Below, in pieces: positions 52,446 to 60,751 of a stretch of 64,000 nt of DNA. Numbering within the stretch: the first letter of the stretch is position 1; every line of letters starts with the position of its first letter. A model generated the notes under the pieces. The model saw only the letters and a list, made by a program, of their open reading frames with translations, ran no database searches and had not been told where the DNA came from. The stretch spans positions 3,472,001 to 3,536,000 of the forward strand of contig NZ_CP058246.1 in the NCBI RefSeq assembly GCF_013388355.1. The letters run 5' to 3'. The stretch comes from Flavobacterium sp. LPB0248. Lineage in GTDB: Bacteria; Bacteroidota; Bacteroidia; Flavobacteriales; Flavobacteriaceae. A program made the translations under genes and the position numbers.

Positions 52446-54215
52446 TTAAAAAATTAATTGATTAATATGCGTGTTAGGGTTATTTGCAATAGCAGTTCTT
52501 ACTTTATTTATTATATCAGTTACAGCTTCATAGCATTGATCAGGTGTCGCATTATCTGGAATTCGATTTAAATATCCTTGAATTAAATCATCGTAGCGAG
52601 CATGACTGCCATTATGTACGGCATTCTCTAAAGGAATTCCATTTAGTGCCTCATTCATATGAAAAGCATGTTGAGATTTTGAAGCTTTTTGGATGACGGC
52701 TTTTGATTGTTTATTCCAAGGAATTATATGATGTGCTTGTCGTAAATCTCCAATTGCAAGACCTAACACTTTTCTTAATTGACTTCTTGAACCAAAAGTA
52801 ATTAAATCACCACTTACTTTCCAAACTAATTTAACTTTAGTTCCTATTGAATAAACTTCATTTATTTTAATGGCATATTTAGTGGAAACTGCAGCCCATC
52901 CCGCTATTGGAACAGCGCTTGCAATACTTATTGTAGCATTTAGACCATCACCTTCAATAACATACAATACACCATTAGTAACGTCAGCTAGTTCTCCTAT
53001 AACAGGTACGGTTCCAAATACGTCAAGTGTTATATGAACAACTTCTTTACTTGCTTCCCAATAGCATTTTAAATAGCTCCATTGTGGATTTAGTTTTTTT
53101 AAACGTGCCATTTTAACAATGTGATGCGCTCCAAAATATATAATTAAATCTGGATCATTATTATAGATGTCTTTTATATCTGCATCCATATATTGATCCA
53201 TGGCGAGTAAGAATGCTTCATCTAATCCATTGTTTATTTTCTTGTTGCTCTGAGCGTTTAGAGTAAAATAGAATGCATTTAAATCAAATGAAGTGTCTGT
53301 TCGTACTATTTCTAGCAATTCCTTACCAAATTGTCTAGATTCAAGAGAAGAATTATTTTGCAATAGATAGTAATACAAAACATATACTATTGTATCATGA
53401 CTGTCTAAGAATCGACTTTGTTGCCCACCGACATCTAATTTATCCTTTACAAAACTTAATCTAACAGGACCTTGATTGTCAATATGAGACTCTTTAGGTG
53501 CTGTTACAACTCCACCACCGCTTCCACCGCTTGATGGATTTGAAGGAATTGCTCCACCCCCTGTGTCAGAATTATGGTCTTCGGAACCGTCAATAACATT
53601 GACATCTATAGCAGCACAGCTCGTAGCTACCAATACCCATTGATATTTAACATTTTCAGCTCCAACTAGGTCGCCAGATCCTACCCACTCATAATCGTAT
53701 TTGCAAACCCATAGTGTTTTATATTTTGAAGTCAGGGATTTTAAATCAAGATTTATTGGTTTTATGGTTGCAGGGGAAGGTTTTGTTTTACTATTAAATT
53801 GTTTAAGTTCGAGTTTATTATAATTGTACTCAACAAGATATGCGTCATAGTCGCCATCCTTATTTAAGGAAAAAAGAACATTTTTGATGTTTTCAGTTTC
53901 TTTTTGCACTGTAGAGAAAGTATATGAATGATAATTTCCATTTTCAATATAAGTTGCATCGTCAGTTTGTATTACTAATCCAAGATTATCAACATAAATA
54001 TTTTTTGATGATAAGTTCTTTGGAGAAGTGAATTTTTCAAGTTTGGTTGTTATTTTTTGGTTTTGGTCAATTTCACTCTTTGTAACTACTTTTAGTTTGT
54101 AGCTACTAGATTTTATTTCGTTACCTACTGAGATTTCTTCATCTTGACAGCTAGAAAGCAATAAAATAAATGTTGTAACTAGAAAGAATACAGTAAATTT
54201 TAGTTTATTTTTCAT
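52446..54215 (-). CDS. Surface lipoprotein with C-terminal AHH nuclease domain (toxin-like)
   Basis: A 589-aa protein from ATG 54215. The longer frame to 54239 adds 8 residues. The signal peptide ends at lipobox LLSSC23, then QDEEIS, an acidic stretch like the Bacteroidota surface-export signal. Residues 30-250 are strand-rich, with a Gly-Ser linker (IPSNPSSGGSGGG). A pre-toxin segment GTVPVIGELADVTNGVLYVI precedes the C-terminal nuclease A494-HHIIPWN, with H495-H496, N525 and H538, the AHH (HNH/Endo VII) pattern of polymorphic toxins. First gene of a three-gene operon. Confidence 0.82.
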   Translation of the reverse strand: MKNKLKFTVFFLVTTFILLLSSCQDEEISVGNEIKSSSYKLKVVTKSEIDQNQKITTKLEKFTSPKNLSSKNIYVDNLGLVIQTDDATYIENGNYHSYTFSTVQKETENIKNVLFSLNKDGDYDAYLVEYNYNKLELKQFNSKTKPSPATIKPINLDLKSLTSKYKTLWVCKYDYEWVGSGDLVGAENVKYQWVLVATSCAAIDVNVIDGSEDHNSDTGGGAIPSNPSSGGSGGGVVTAPKESHIDNQGPVRLSFVKDKLDVGGQQSRFLDSHDTIVYVLYYYLLQNNSSLESRQFGKELLEIVRTDTSFDLNAFYFTLNAQSNKKINNGLDEAFLLAMDQYMDADIKDIYNNDPDLIIYFGAHHIVKMARLKKLNPQWSYLKCYWEASKEVVHITLDVFGTVPVIGELADVTNGVLYVIEGDGLNATISIASAVPIAGWAAVSTKYAIKINEVYSIGTKVKLVWKVSGDLITFGSRSQLRKVLGLAIGDLRQAHHIIPWNKQSKAVIQKASKSQHAFHMNEALNGIPLENAVHNGSHARYDDLIQGYLNRIPDNATPDQCYEAVTDIINKVRTAIANNPNTHINQLIF

Positions 54216-54261
54216 GGTTTGTGTTTTTAGGTTTAACACAAATAAAGTAAAATAAATATTA

Positions 54262-54269
54262 CAAATTTA
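54262..54269 (-). promoter_or_regulatory. -7 element for the toxin operon
   Basis: The minus strand reads TAAATTTG, 47 bases before the toxin ATG. It lies between the cassette's first gene and the right flanking repeat, so the cassette carries its own promoter. Confidence 0.5.
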
Positions 54270-54350
54270 AAATTTAACAATATTTGTACTATTTTTAAAA
54301 TGTAGTTATAACTAAAATTGGAATTGTTTTTTCATCTTAGAAATTTCCGG

Positions 54351-54401
54351 ACAAAATAAAATCTAAAAAAAGCTGTTTCATAATTGAGGCAGCTTTTTTT
54401 T
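54351..54401 (+). repeat. Right copy of the direct repeat (orphan terminator)
   Basis: ACAAAATAAAATCTAAAAAA then the hairpin AGCTGTTTCA / TGAGGCAGCT and a T-run, nearly the same as 50939-50988. No + strand gene ends nearby, so this copy has no gene to terminate and looks like a duplicated remnant of the OmpA-gene terminator. Confidence 0.8.
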
Positions 54402-54449
54402 GACTTTAGAAATTAAACATTGTAAATTTGACGTCTCATATTACAACTC

Positions 54450-55400
54450 ATGCTCGACATACAAAATATATCTTTTTCGTACACCGAAAACCCTGTTATA
54501 AAAAACATCTCTTTTTCTATTGAAAAAGGTCAGAACATAGCCATTATTGGTGAGAGTGGCTGCGGAAAAAGTACACTGCTCAAACTTATATATGGACTTT
54601 ACGATCTAGACGAGGGAAAGATTTTTTATGGAGATAAACCAGTCTTAGGACCAAAGTTTAATTTGATTCCAGGAATGCCTTATATGAAATATCTGGCGCA
54701 GGATTTTGACTTGTCTCCTTACGAAACAGTTGCAGAAAATGTTGGTAAATTTCTATCAAATGGTTTTGCAAACATGAAAAAACTTCGTGTTCAGGAATTA
54801 TTAGAGATGGTAGAAATGGACCAGTTTTCTAATGTAAAGACGAAATTCTTAAGTGGAGGACAACAGCAGAGAGTTGCCTTGGTAAGAGTTTTGGCTTTAG
54901 AACCTGAAGTAATTTTACTAGATGAGCCATTTAGCCAGATTGATGCTTTTAGAAAAAATGCGTTGCGCCGTAATTTATTTCGTTACCTAAAGCAAAAAGG
55001 AATCACTTGTATTATTGCAACTCACGATAGTACCGATGCTTTGTCTTTTGCAGATCAGGCAATCGTGATGCGAAATGGAGAAGTCTTGGTAAAAGATGAT
55101 CCAGCAAAAATATATGAAGATCCGCAAATTAAATATGTCGCTTCTTTGTTTGGTGAAGTAAATGAAATTCCGACTCATTTATTACTGTCTTATGAAGATG
55201 AAAATCATAAAACGCTAGTCTATCCGCACCAGTTTAAAATGGTTTCGGAATCAAAATTAATGGTAAAAATTAGAAGAACTTATTTTAGAGGAAGCCACTA
55301 TTTAATTGAAACTGTTTATAAAAGACAGCTGGTTTTCTTTGAAAGCGAAATAGATTTGCCACTCGAACAGGAAGTTTTTCTGGCATTAAATTATTTATAA
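54450..55400 (+). CDS. ABC transporter ATP-binding protein (PotA/FbpC-like)
   Basis: A 316-aa ABC ATPase. It has Walker A G34-ESGCGKST-42, signature FLSGGQQQRVALVRVLALEPE, Walker B VILLDEPFSQIDAF and the H-loop CIIATHDSTDALSFAD. Residues 240-316 form a small extra domain, as in iron, spermidine or molybdate importers. No permease or binding protein is encoded nearby, so the substrate is open. The region between the OmpA-family terminator and this gene is where the toxin cassette sits. Confidence 0.88.
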   Translation: MLDIQNISFSYTENPVIKNISFSIEKGQNIAIIGESGCGKSTLLKLIYGLYDLDEGKIFYGDKPVLGPKFNLIPGMPYMKYLAQDFDLSPYETVAENVGKFLSNGFANMKKLRVQELLEMVEMDQFSNVKTKFLSGGQQQRVALVRVLALEPEVILLDEPFSQIDAFRKNALRRNLFRYLKQKGITCIIATHDSTDALSFADQAIVMRNGEVLVKDDPAKIYEDPQIKYVASLFGEVNEIPTHLLLSYEDENHKTLVYPHQFKMVSESKLMVKIRRTYFRGSHYLIETVYKRQLVFFESEIDLPLEQEVFLALNYL

Positions 55401-55407
55401 TTAGGGA

Positions 55408-55438
55408 ATGTGTCAATTAGAAAATTAGATAATTTCTG
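55408..55438. repeat. Dispersed short repeat, copy 2
   Basis: AATGTGTCAATTAGAAAATT then AGATAATTTCT. Its reverse complement matches 24504-24534 closely, indicating a family of short repeats in intergenic DNA. Confidence 0.45.
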
Positions 55439-55450
55439 ATTGTTAAAATA

Positions 55451-55486
55451 ATAAACCCGACAGGTTTAAAAATCTGTCGGGTTTAC
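55451..55486. terminator. Bidirectional terminator between convergent genes
   Basis: Hairpin AAACCCGACAG / CTGTCGGGTTT with a 10-base loop and A/T flanks, between the ABC ATPase gene (+) and the S9 peptidase gene (-). Confidence 0.85.
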
Positions 55487-55507
55487 TTTTGGAATCAAAT
55501 TATGAAC

Positions 55508-57919
55508 TTAGTTTTTCAGATATTTTTCTAAAAATTGATCTTGTTCCCAAAGCAAATGAAGAATGTTTTCTTTAGCTACATAACTGTGAGATTCTTTTGG
55601 TAGAATAACCATTCTTGCAGGCGCTCCTAAACCTTTTAATGCTTGAAAGTAACGTTCTGTCTGCAAAGTAAAAGTTCCAGGATTGTTATCTGCTTCTCCG
55701 TGAACCAATAAAATAGGAGTTTTCATTTTTTCAGCATTCATAAACGGAGACATGGTATTGTAAACTTCAGGAGCTTCCCAGTAATTTCTTTGTTCAGATT
55801 GGAATCCGAATGGGGTTAGAGTTCTGTTGTAAGCACCACTTCTGGCAATTCCGCAAGCAAAAAGATTAGAATGAGTTAATAAATTTGCCGTCATAAATGC
55901 TCCGTAAGAGTGTCCTCCAACAGCGACTTTTTTACGGTTAATATAGCCTAAAGCATCAACCGCATCAATAGCCGCTGCCGCATTGTCTACTAATTGCGAA
56001 ATGAAGTTGTCGTTTGGTTCTGTAGTTCCTTCACCAATAATTGGAAAAGCAGCATCGTCTAAAACAACATAGCCTTTTGTAACCCAATATACAAACGATC
56101 CATAATACGGGAATGTAAATTCGTTCGAATTTTGAGTCGATTGCGAAGCGCTGTTTCGATCTTTATATTCTGCAGGATATGCCCAAATTAATAGTGGCAG
56201 TTTTTCTTTTTTAGTTTTATCATAACCGGCAGGGAGATATAAAGTTCCCGAAAGTTCTAATCCGTCTTTACGTTTGTATTTAATAACTTCTTTACTAACG
56301 TTTTTAATGCTTTCAAATGGATTTTTGAAATCAGTAACTTGTGTTAGGCTGTTTTGTTTCTTTATATTTCTGAAAAAATAATTCGGATATTCACTTTTTG
56401 ACTGAATTTGAACTAAGACTTTTCCAGACTTAAAATCTTCAATTTCTAAAATATCCTCTTTTTTATCTTTGTATGGAGAAGTATAAATACGCTTTGATTT
56501 TAAAGTTTCCAGATTGAATTCGTCAACAAAAGGAAATTGTCCATCTTTGGTGTAACCTTCGCCAATTCTATACAAGTTGTTTTTTTCGATAGCTAAAACA
56601 TATTTATTATAGGCATTTTTTCTTGTTTCGAAAACTCCAGGATCTGAATAAACATCCTGAGAATTTCTATCTGTAATCAATTTTGGCTGCTGACCTGGAT
56701 TTGATGGATTTATTAAAAATGTTTTGGTGTTTCTCGTATCGTACCATTCTTCTGAAAGAACCGCTAGATTGTCATTCCCCCAAGTAATATCACTGAAACG
56801 CTGTGGTGTTTTTACTAATGAGGAAGCTTCTTTGTCGAAAGGTGCATCCCAAAGAAAAACTTCATCTCTAAAATCAACTTTGTTAGCAGGATCTCCTTCA
56901 TCTAAAGCTACTACATAAGATAATGTTGCAGGTTTGTCGTTTCTCCACGCCATCTCTCTTTTTCCTTTTCGAACAGCCATGAAACCTTTTGGCATAATTT
57001 CGTTTAAAGGAACCTCATTTACCGTTTTAATTTCTCTTCCGCTTAAATCATAAACAACGGTTTTGAATGGAAATCTATTCAATGGAACTACATAAGAAAA
57101 TGGTTTTTGAATGGTAGTAAGCATAATGTAATTGCCATCTGGTGAGATTCTTTCTCCTGCAAACATAGCGGCGTCTTTATACAAAACAGCATCACCATTT
57201 AGTTTTACTTTGTATAATTCAGAAGTAATGCAGTTTTCAAAATTAGCTTCGTCATTTTTGTTTTTCAACATATCAGGATAGGTTCTGTTTTGCGATTTCT
57301 CTCCTGAGGTATTCGAAATAATTGGGCCAGTAGGCAGATCTTTTTTGGAATCCAAAAGTGGCTGTCTGTTTTTAGGAAGCATTTTTACTAATATAGTCTC
57401 ACTATCCAAAAACCAGCTAAACGGATTTCCAAGATTTGCATTTACTCTAGCCTCTGTAAGTTTTGTTGCTTGTGCTGTTACGACATCCAAAACCCAAAGC
57501 TCAACGCCAGAATTTGTAGTATGAGAGAATAAGATTTTTTTGTCGTTTGGCGACCAAAGAATGTTTGTTATTTTTGGATTTTCAGGCAGTCCTTTAACCT
57601 GAATTTCTTCCTTCCCGCTTATTTTTCTTAGTTTTAGATTGTTTAGGTAGGTTACAGTGCTTGAAATATTAGTAACAGGATTAATTCTTAAACCTGCCAA
57701 ACGAACTTCGTCTTGATTGAGATCATCGAGCGTTTTATAAGTATTGCGATACATTAAAAGCATGTTTTCTTTTTTTGTATCCATAGACACAGAAGGCGCT
57801 CTTTGATAATCTGCCAAATCTAAAATGGATTTAGAAGGTTTTTGATAAGTTAGATTCTCCTGAGCAAAAGAGAAAAAACTTATATTTAAAAATAAAAACA
57901 GCGTAACCTTTAATTTCAT
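55508..57919 (-). CDS. Exported S9 family prolyl oligopeptidase-like peptidase
   Basis: An 803-aa serine peptidase with signal peptide (cut after about FSFAQ19). A beta-propeller fills most of the N-terminal two thirds (LWSPNDKKILFSHTT, ERISPDGNYIMLTT). The C-terminal alpha/beta hydrolase has the nucleophile Ser671 in GGHSYG, Asp744 in GEADNN and His778 in ESHSY. Family S9C/S9B enzymes cut oligopeptides, often after proline or acyl residues. Periplasmic, probably nutritional. Single gene. Confidence 0.92.
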   Translation of the reverse strand: MKLKVTLFLFLNISFFSFAQENLTYQKPSKSILDLADYQRAPSVSMDTKKENMLLMYRNTYKTLDDLNQDEVRLAGLRINPVTNISSTVTYLNNLKLRKISGKEEIQVKGLPENPKITNILWSPNDKKILFSHTTNSGVELWVLDVVTAQATKLTEARVNANLGNPFSWFLDSETILVKMLPKNRQPLLDSKKDLPTGPIISNTSGEKSQNRTYPDMLKNKNDEANFENCITSELYKVKLNGDAVLYKDAAMFAGERISPDGNYIMLTTIQKPFSYVVPLNRFPFKTVVYDLSGREIKTVNEVPLNEIMPKGFMAVRKGKREMAWRNDKPATLSYVVALDEGDPANKVDFRDEVFLWDAPFDKEASSLVKTPQRFSDITWGNDNLAVLSEEWYDTRNTKTFLINPSNPGQQPKLITDRNSQDVYSDPGVFETRKNAYNKYVLAIEKNNLYRIGEGYTKDGQFPFVDEFNLETLKSKRIYTSPYKDKKEDILEIEDFKSGKVLVQIQSKSEYPNYFFRNIKKQNSLTQVTDFKNPFESIKNVSKEVIKYKRKDGLELSGTLYLPAGYDKTKKEKLPLLIWAYPAEYKDRNSASQSTQNSNEFTFPYYGSFVYWVTKGYVVLDDAAFPIIGEGTTEPNDNFISQLVDNAAAAIDAVDALGYINRKKVAVGGHSYGAFMTANLLTHSNLFACGIARSGAYNRTLTPFGFQSEQRNYWEAPEVYNTMSPFMNAEKMKTPILLVHGEADNNPGTFTLQTERYFQALKGLGAPARMVILPKESHSYVAKENILHLLWEQDQFLEKYLKN

Positions 57920-58140
57920 AGTTTAAATTTTATGGGTTCGTAATAGTATTCAAAATGTTTGTCTAAAATACTTTTATGTTGTTACATCTTGAGCCTTATT
58001 TTTAATTTTTTTCAATGTTTGTGTCTTAATATTGTCTTTTCAAGAAGTAAATGATCATAAGTCACTTTAGAATTAAAATATATTAAATTGCTAATAACGA
58101 AAAAAATAGTATTTTGTGTACGTATATTTTAAAGTATGCG

Positions 58141-58148
58141 TAAATTTG
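58141..58148 (+). promoter_or_regulatory. -7 element for fabH
   Basis: TAAATTTG, 33 bases before the ATG. TTTG at 58113-58116 could be the -33 box, though the 24-base gap is long. The rest of the 57920-58180 gap shows no gene. Confidence 0.5.
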
Positions 58149-58180
58149 CAATCCAATTTTTTAATAAATAATAATAGATT

Positions 58181-59188
58181 ATGTATCATTCAAAAATAGC
58201 TGGTTTAGGATATTATGTTCCTTCCAATGTAGTGACTAACGATGATTTGTCTAAGATAATGGATACCAATGATGAATGGATTCAGGAAAGAACTGGAATT
58301 CAGGAAAGAAGACACATCATTCGTGGAGAAGACACTACGACTTCAATGGGAGTAAAAGCAGCTAAAATTGCAATAGAACGTTCTGGTGTTGCCAAAGAAG
58401 ATATTGATTTTGTAGTTTTTGCTACATTAAGTCCAGATTATTATTTTCCAGGACCTGGAGTTTTGGTTCAAAGAGATTTAGGTTTAAGAACAGTTGGAGC
58501 ATTAGATGTTAGAAATCAATGTTCTGGTTTTGTTTATGCATTATCTGTTGCAGATCAATACATTAAAACCGGAATGTATAAAAATATCTTGGTTATTGGT
58601 TCTGAGGTTCACTCTACAGGATTAGACATGACCACTCGCGGACGTGGAGTTTCCGTAATTTTTGGAGATGGAGCAGGAGCGGCAGTTTTAAGCCGTGAAG
58701 AAGATTTGACAAAAGGAATTTTATCTACGCATTTGCACTCTGAAGGAGAACATGCAGAAGAATTGGCATTACAAGCACCAGGAATGGGAGCTCGTTGGGT
58801 AACTGATATTATTGCAGATAACGATCCAAACGACGAAAGTTATTATCCTTATATGAATGGACAGTTTGTATTTAAAAATGCTGTTGTTCGTTTTGCAGAA
58901 GTAATTAATGAAGGATTAGAGGCAAATGGTCTTCAGGTTTCAGATATCGATATGTTAATTCCGCATCAAGCAAACTTGAGAATTTCGCAGTTTATTCAAA
59001 ATAAATTCAAATTGACAGACGACCAAGTTCACAATAATATTCAGAAATACGGAAACACAACGGCAGCGTCTATTCCGATTGCTTTGACTGAGGCTTGGGA
59101 ACAAGGAAAAATCAAATCTGGAGACACTGTAGTTTTAGCAGCCTTCGGAAGTGGATTTACTTGGGCAAGTGCTATTATTAAATGGTAA
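58181..59188 (+). CDS. fabH: 3-oxoacyl-ACP synthase III
   Basis: A 335-aa thiolase-fold enzyme that starts fatty-acid synthesis by condensing an acyl-CoA with malonyl-ACP. The catalytic triad is Cys114 (NQCSGF), His262 (IPHQANLR) and Asn292 (KYGNTTAAS). The WIQERTGIQERRH start is typical. In Bacteroidota branched starters are common, but substrate choice cannot be read from sequence. No fab operon around it, so a dedicated or extra FabH is possible. A strong terminator follows. Confidence 0.94.
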   Translation: MYHSKIAGLGYYVPSNVVTNDDLSKIMDTNDEWIQERTGIQERRHIIRGEDTTTSMGVKAAKIAIERSGVAKEDIDFVVFATLSPDYYFPGPGVLVQRDLGLRTVGALDVRNQCSGFVYALSVADQYIKTGMYKNILVIGSEVHSTGLDMTTRGRGVSVIFGDGAGAAVLSREEDLTKGILSTHLHSEGEHAEELALQAPGMGARWVTDIIADNDPNDESYYPYMNGQFVFKNAVVRFAEVINEGLEANGLQVSDIDMLIPHQANLRISQFIQNKFKLTDDQVHNNIQKYGNTTAASIPIALTEAWEQGKIKSGDTVVLAAFGSGFTWASAIIKW

Positions 59189-59216
59189 AATAATCATCTT
59201 ACATTATATTTTTTTT

Positions 59217-59250
59217 AAAACCTGCTTCTTAATTAGGAGCAGGTTTTTTT
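59217..59250 (+). terminator. Terminator of fabH
   Basis: Hairpin AACCTGCTTCT / AGGAGCAGGTT with T-run, about 29 bases after the fabH stop. It precedes the repeat doublet. Confidence 0.85.
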
Positions 59251-59257
59251 ATACAGA

Positions 59258-59386
59258 TTTGTCAGGCTGAGCGGAGTCGAAGCCCATGTTTCAATAGGAA
59301 CGCCCTTCGACTCCGCTCAGGGATACAAAACTTTAACGATTGTATATGTTTGATTTCTATTTGTCAGGCTGAGCGGAGTCGAAGCC
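59258..59386. repeat. REP-like palindrome doublet, left of the GIY-YIG gene
   Basis: Unit 1 (59258-59330) is a palindrome with arms CTGAGCGGAGTCGAAG (59267-59282) and CTTCGACTCCGCTCAG (59305-59320) around an AATAGGAAC core. Unit 2 (from 59360) repeats TTTGTCAGGCTGAGCGGAGT and on, then an inverted core (GTTCCTATT), but its right arm is missing. The two units are about 102 bases apart. Confidence 0.8.
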
Positions 59387-59466
59387 CCGTTCCTATTAGC
59401 ACGCTCTTTTATTTAGTTATTTTGAGTTAAATTTCTTACATTTACTTTGCTTAAAATAAAAAAATA

Positions 59467-59790
59467 ATGAAAATATATTATGTCTATATTTTGAAATGTT
59501 CTGATGGAAGTTATTACACAGGAATGACAAATGATATAAATAGAAGATTAAATGAACATGATTATGGTTTAAATAAAGAAAGCTACACATTTAATAAAAC
59601 GCCTTTAGAGTTGGTGTTTTGTACTGAGTTTAATGATGTTATCCAAGCTATCGCATTTGAAAAGCAAGTAAAAGGCTGGAGCCGTAAAAAGAAAGAAGCT
59701 ATAATAAAAGAGAAATGGGAGGATTTGAAAAAACTTTCTCAATGTCTGAATAAAACAACTCATAAAAATTTTAATAAAAAGGATGTTTAG
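59467..59790 (+). CDS. GIY-YIG nuclease domain protein
   Basis: A 107-aa stand-alone GIY-YIG domain (UPF0213-like). The motif is YYVYILKCSDGSYYTGMT (the two Tyr-x-x pieces YVY and YTG), followed by DINRRLNEHDYG with Arg and His of the active site, and a late Glu in AIAFEKQVKGWSR. Domains of this size can be catalytic endonucleases or only DNA binding. The gene stands alone between repeat doublets on both sides (59.26-59.39 and 59.84-59.96 kb). Confidence 0.9.
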   Translation: MKIYYVYILKCSDGSYYTGMTNDINRRLNEHDYGLNKESYTFNKTPLELVFCTEFNDVIQAIAFEKQVKGWSRKKKEAIIKEKWEDLKKLSQCLNKTTHKNFNKKDV

Positions 59791-59839
59791 TATTAAATTA
59801 GCCTTCGATTTTGCTCAACAGTACATAATTGTTTTGTAG

Positions 59840-59962
59840 TTTGCCAGGATGAGTAAAGTCGAAGTTCACTTCCCAATAGGAGCGCCCTTCGACTCCGCTC
59901 AGGGAGACAAAGATTGAGCATAATTATTTTGTAGTTTGTAAGGCTGAGTAAAGTGAAAGCCT
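59840..59962. repeat. REP-like palindrome doublet, right of the GIY-YIG gene
   Basis: Unit 3 (59840-59912) reads TTTGCCAGGATGAGTAAAGT and on to CTTCGACTCCGCTCAGGGAG ACAAAG, with an AATAGGAGC core. Its left arm has mutated but pairs partly. Unit 4 (59935-59962) has only a left arm (TTTGTAAGGCTGAGTAAAGT). Both are preceded by CATAATTnTTTTGTAGTTTG, giving a 94-base tandem spacing. Confidence 0.75.
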
Positions 59963-59980
59963 CTTTTTAATGTAATAACA

Positions 59981-60652
59981 ATGAAAAAAAATCAACTAGA
60001 AATAGCTTGTTTTAATTATGAATCGGCATTGATTGCTCAGGCAAACGGTGCAGATAGAATTGAGCTATGTGAAAATATGAAACTGGGAGGAACTACTCCA
60101 AATTCTATTTTGGTAGTAAAAGTTCGCGAAAGCATAAATATAAAAATGCATGTTATCATTAGGCCTCGTGGCGGAGATTTTGTTTATTCTGATGAAGAAC
60201 TCACAGAAATGAAACAAGACATAAAACAATATAAAAAACTAGGTGTTGATGGTTTTGTTTTCGGAATTCTAAAAGAAAACGGGAAAATAAATAGAAAGCA
60301 GAATAAAGAATTGGTTCATTTAGCGCATCCGCTTTCATGTACTTTTCATCGTGCTTTTGATGTGGTTAAAAATCCAGAAAAGTCACTAGAATCTGTTATA
60401 GACTGTGGTTTTAAAACTATTTTGACTTCAGGTCAAGGTGTAAATGTAGAAGAAGGAATTCTCGCTTTAGAAAGACTTCAGGAATTGGCAGGAGACAGAA
60501 TTGAGATTATGCCAGGTGGCGGTTTAAGATCGTCTAATATAAAATTACTGCAAGAGAAATTAGATCTTACTTTTTATCATTCTTCAGCAATTACAGATAA
60601 TTCTGAAACTGCAAATCCAGAAGAAATAAAAGAACTGTGTAATTTTTTATAA
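59981..60652 (+). CDS. cutC: Copper homeostasis protein CutC-like
   Basis: A 223-aa TIM-barrel protein. It begins KKNQLEIACFNYESALIAQANGADRIELCENMKLGG, the CutC opening, then IIRPRGGDFVYSD, CTFHRAFDVV, and GGGLRSSNIKLL. CutC proteins were linked to copper tolerance in E. coli, but the direct function is unclear, and hydrolase-type roles have been suggested. Cytoplasmic, single gene with its own terminator. Confidence 0.88.
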   Translation: MKKNQLEIACFNYESALIAQANGADRIELCENMKLGGTTPNSILVVKVRESINIKMHVIIRPRGGDFVYSDEELTEMKQDIKQYKKLGVDGFVFGILKENGKINRKQNKELVHLAHPLSCTFHRAFDVVKNPEKSLESVIDCGFKTILTSGQGVNVEEGILALERLQELAGDRIEIMPGGGLRSSNIKLLQEKLDLTFYHSSAITDNSETANPEEIKELCNFL

Positions 60653-60663
60653 GCTTAATAAAA

Positions 60664-60701
60664 CAAAAAAGTCTGGAGGTGGCAATCTCCAGACTTTTTT
60701 T
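60664..60701 (+). terminator. Terminator of cutC
   Basis: Hairpin GTCTGGAG / CTCCAGAC with an 8-base loop and T-run, 18 bases past the cutC stop, before the convergent TonB-receptor gene. Confidence 0.9.
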
Positions 60702-60751
60702 CTACAAGAAATTATTCAAAAATTATTTAAAAAAAATCTTTTTAGGTAAGA

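Noticed and set aside
59258..59962. Several similar repeats, possibly a CRISPR array
   Set aside because: The units are palindromic, unevenly spaced and split by a gene. No cas gene lies anywhere in the window, and there are no constant-length spacers.
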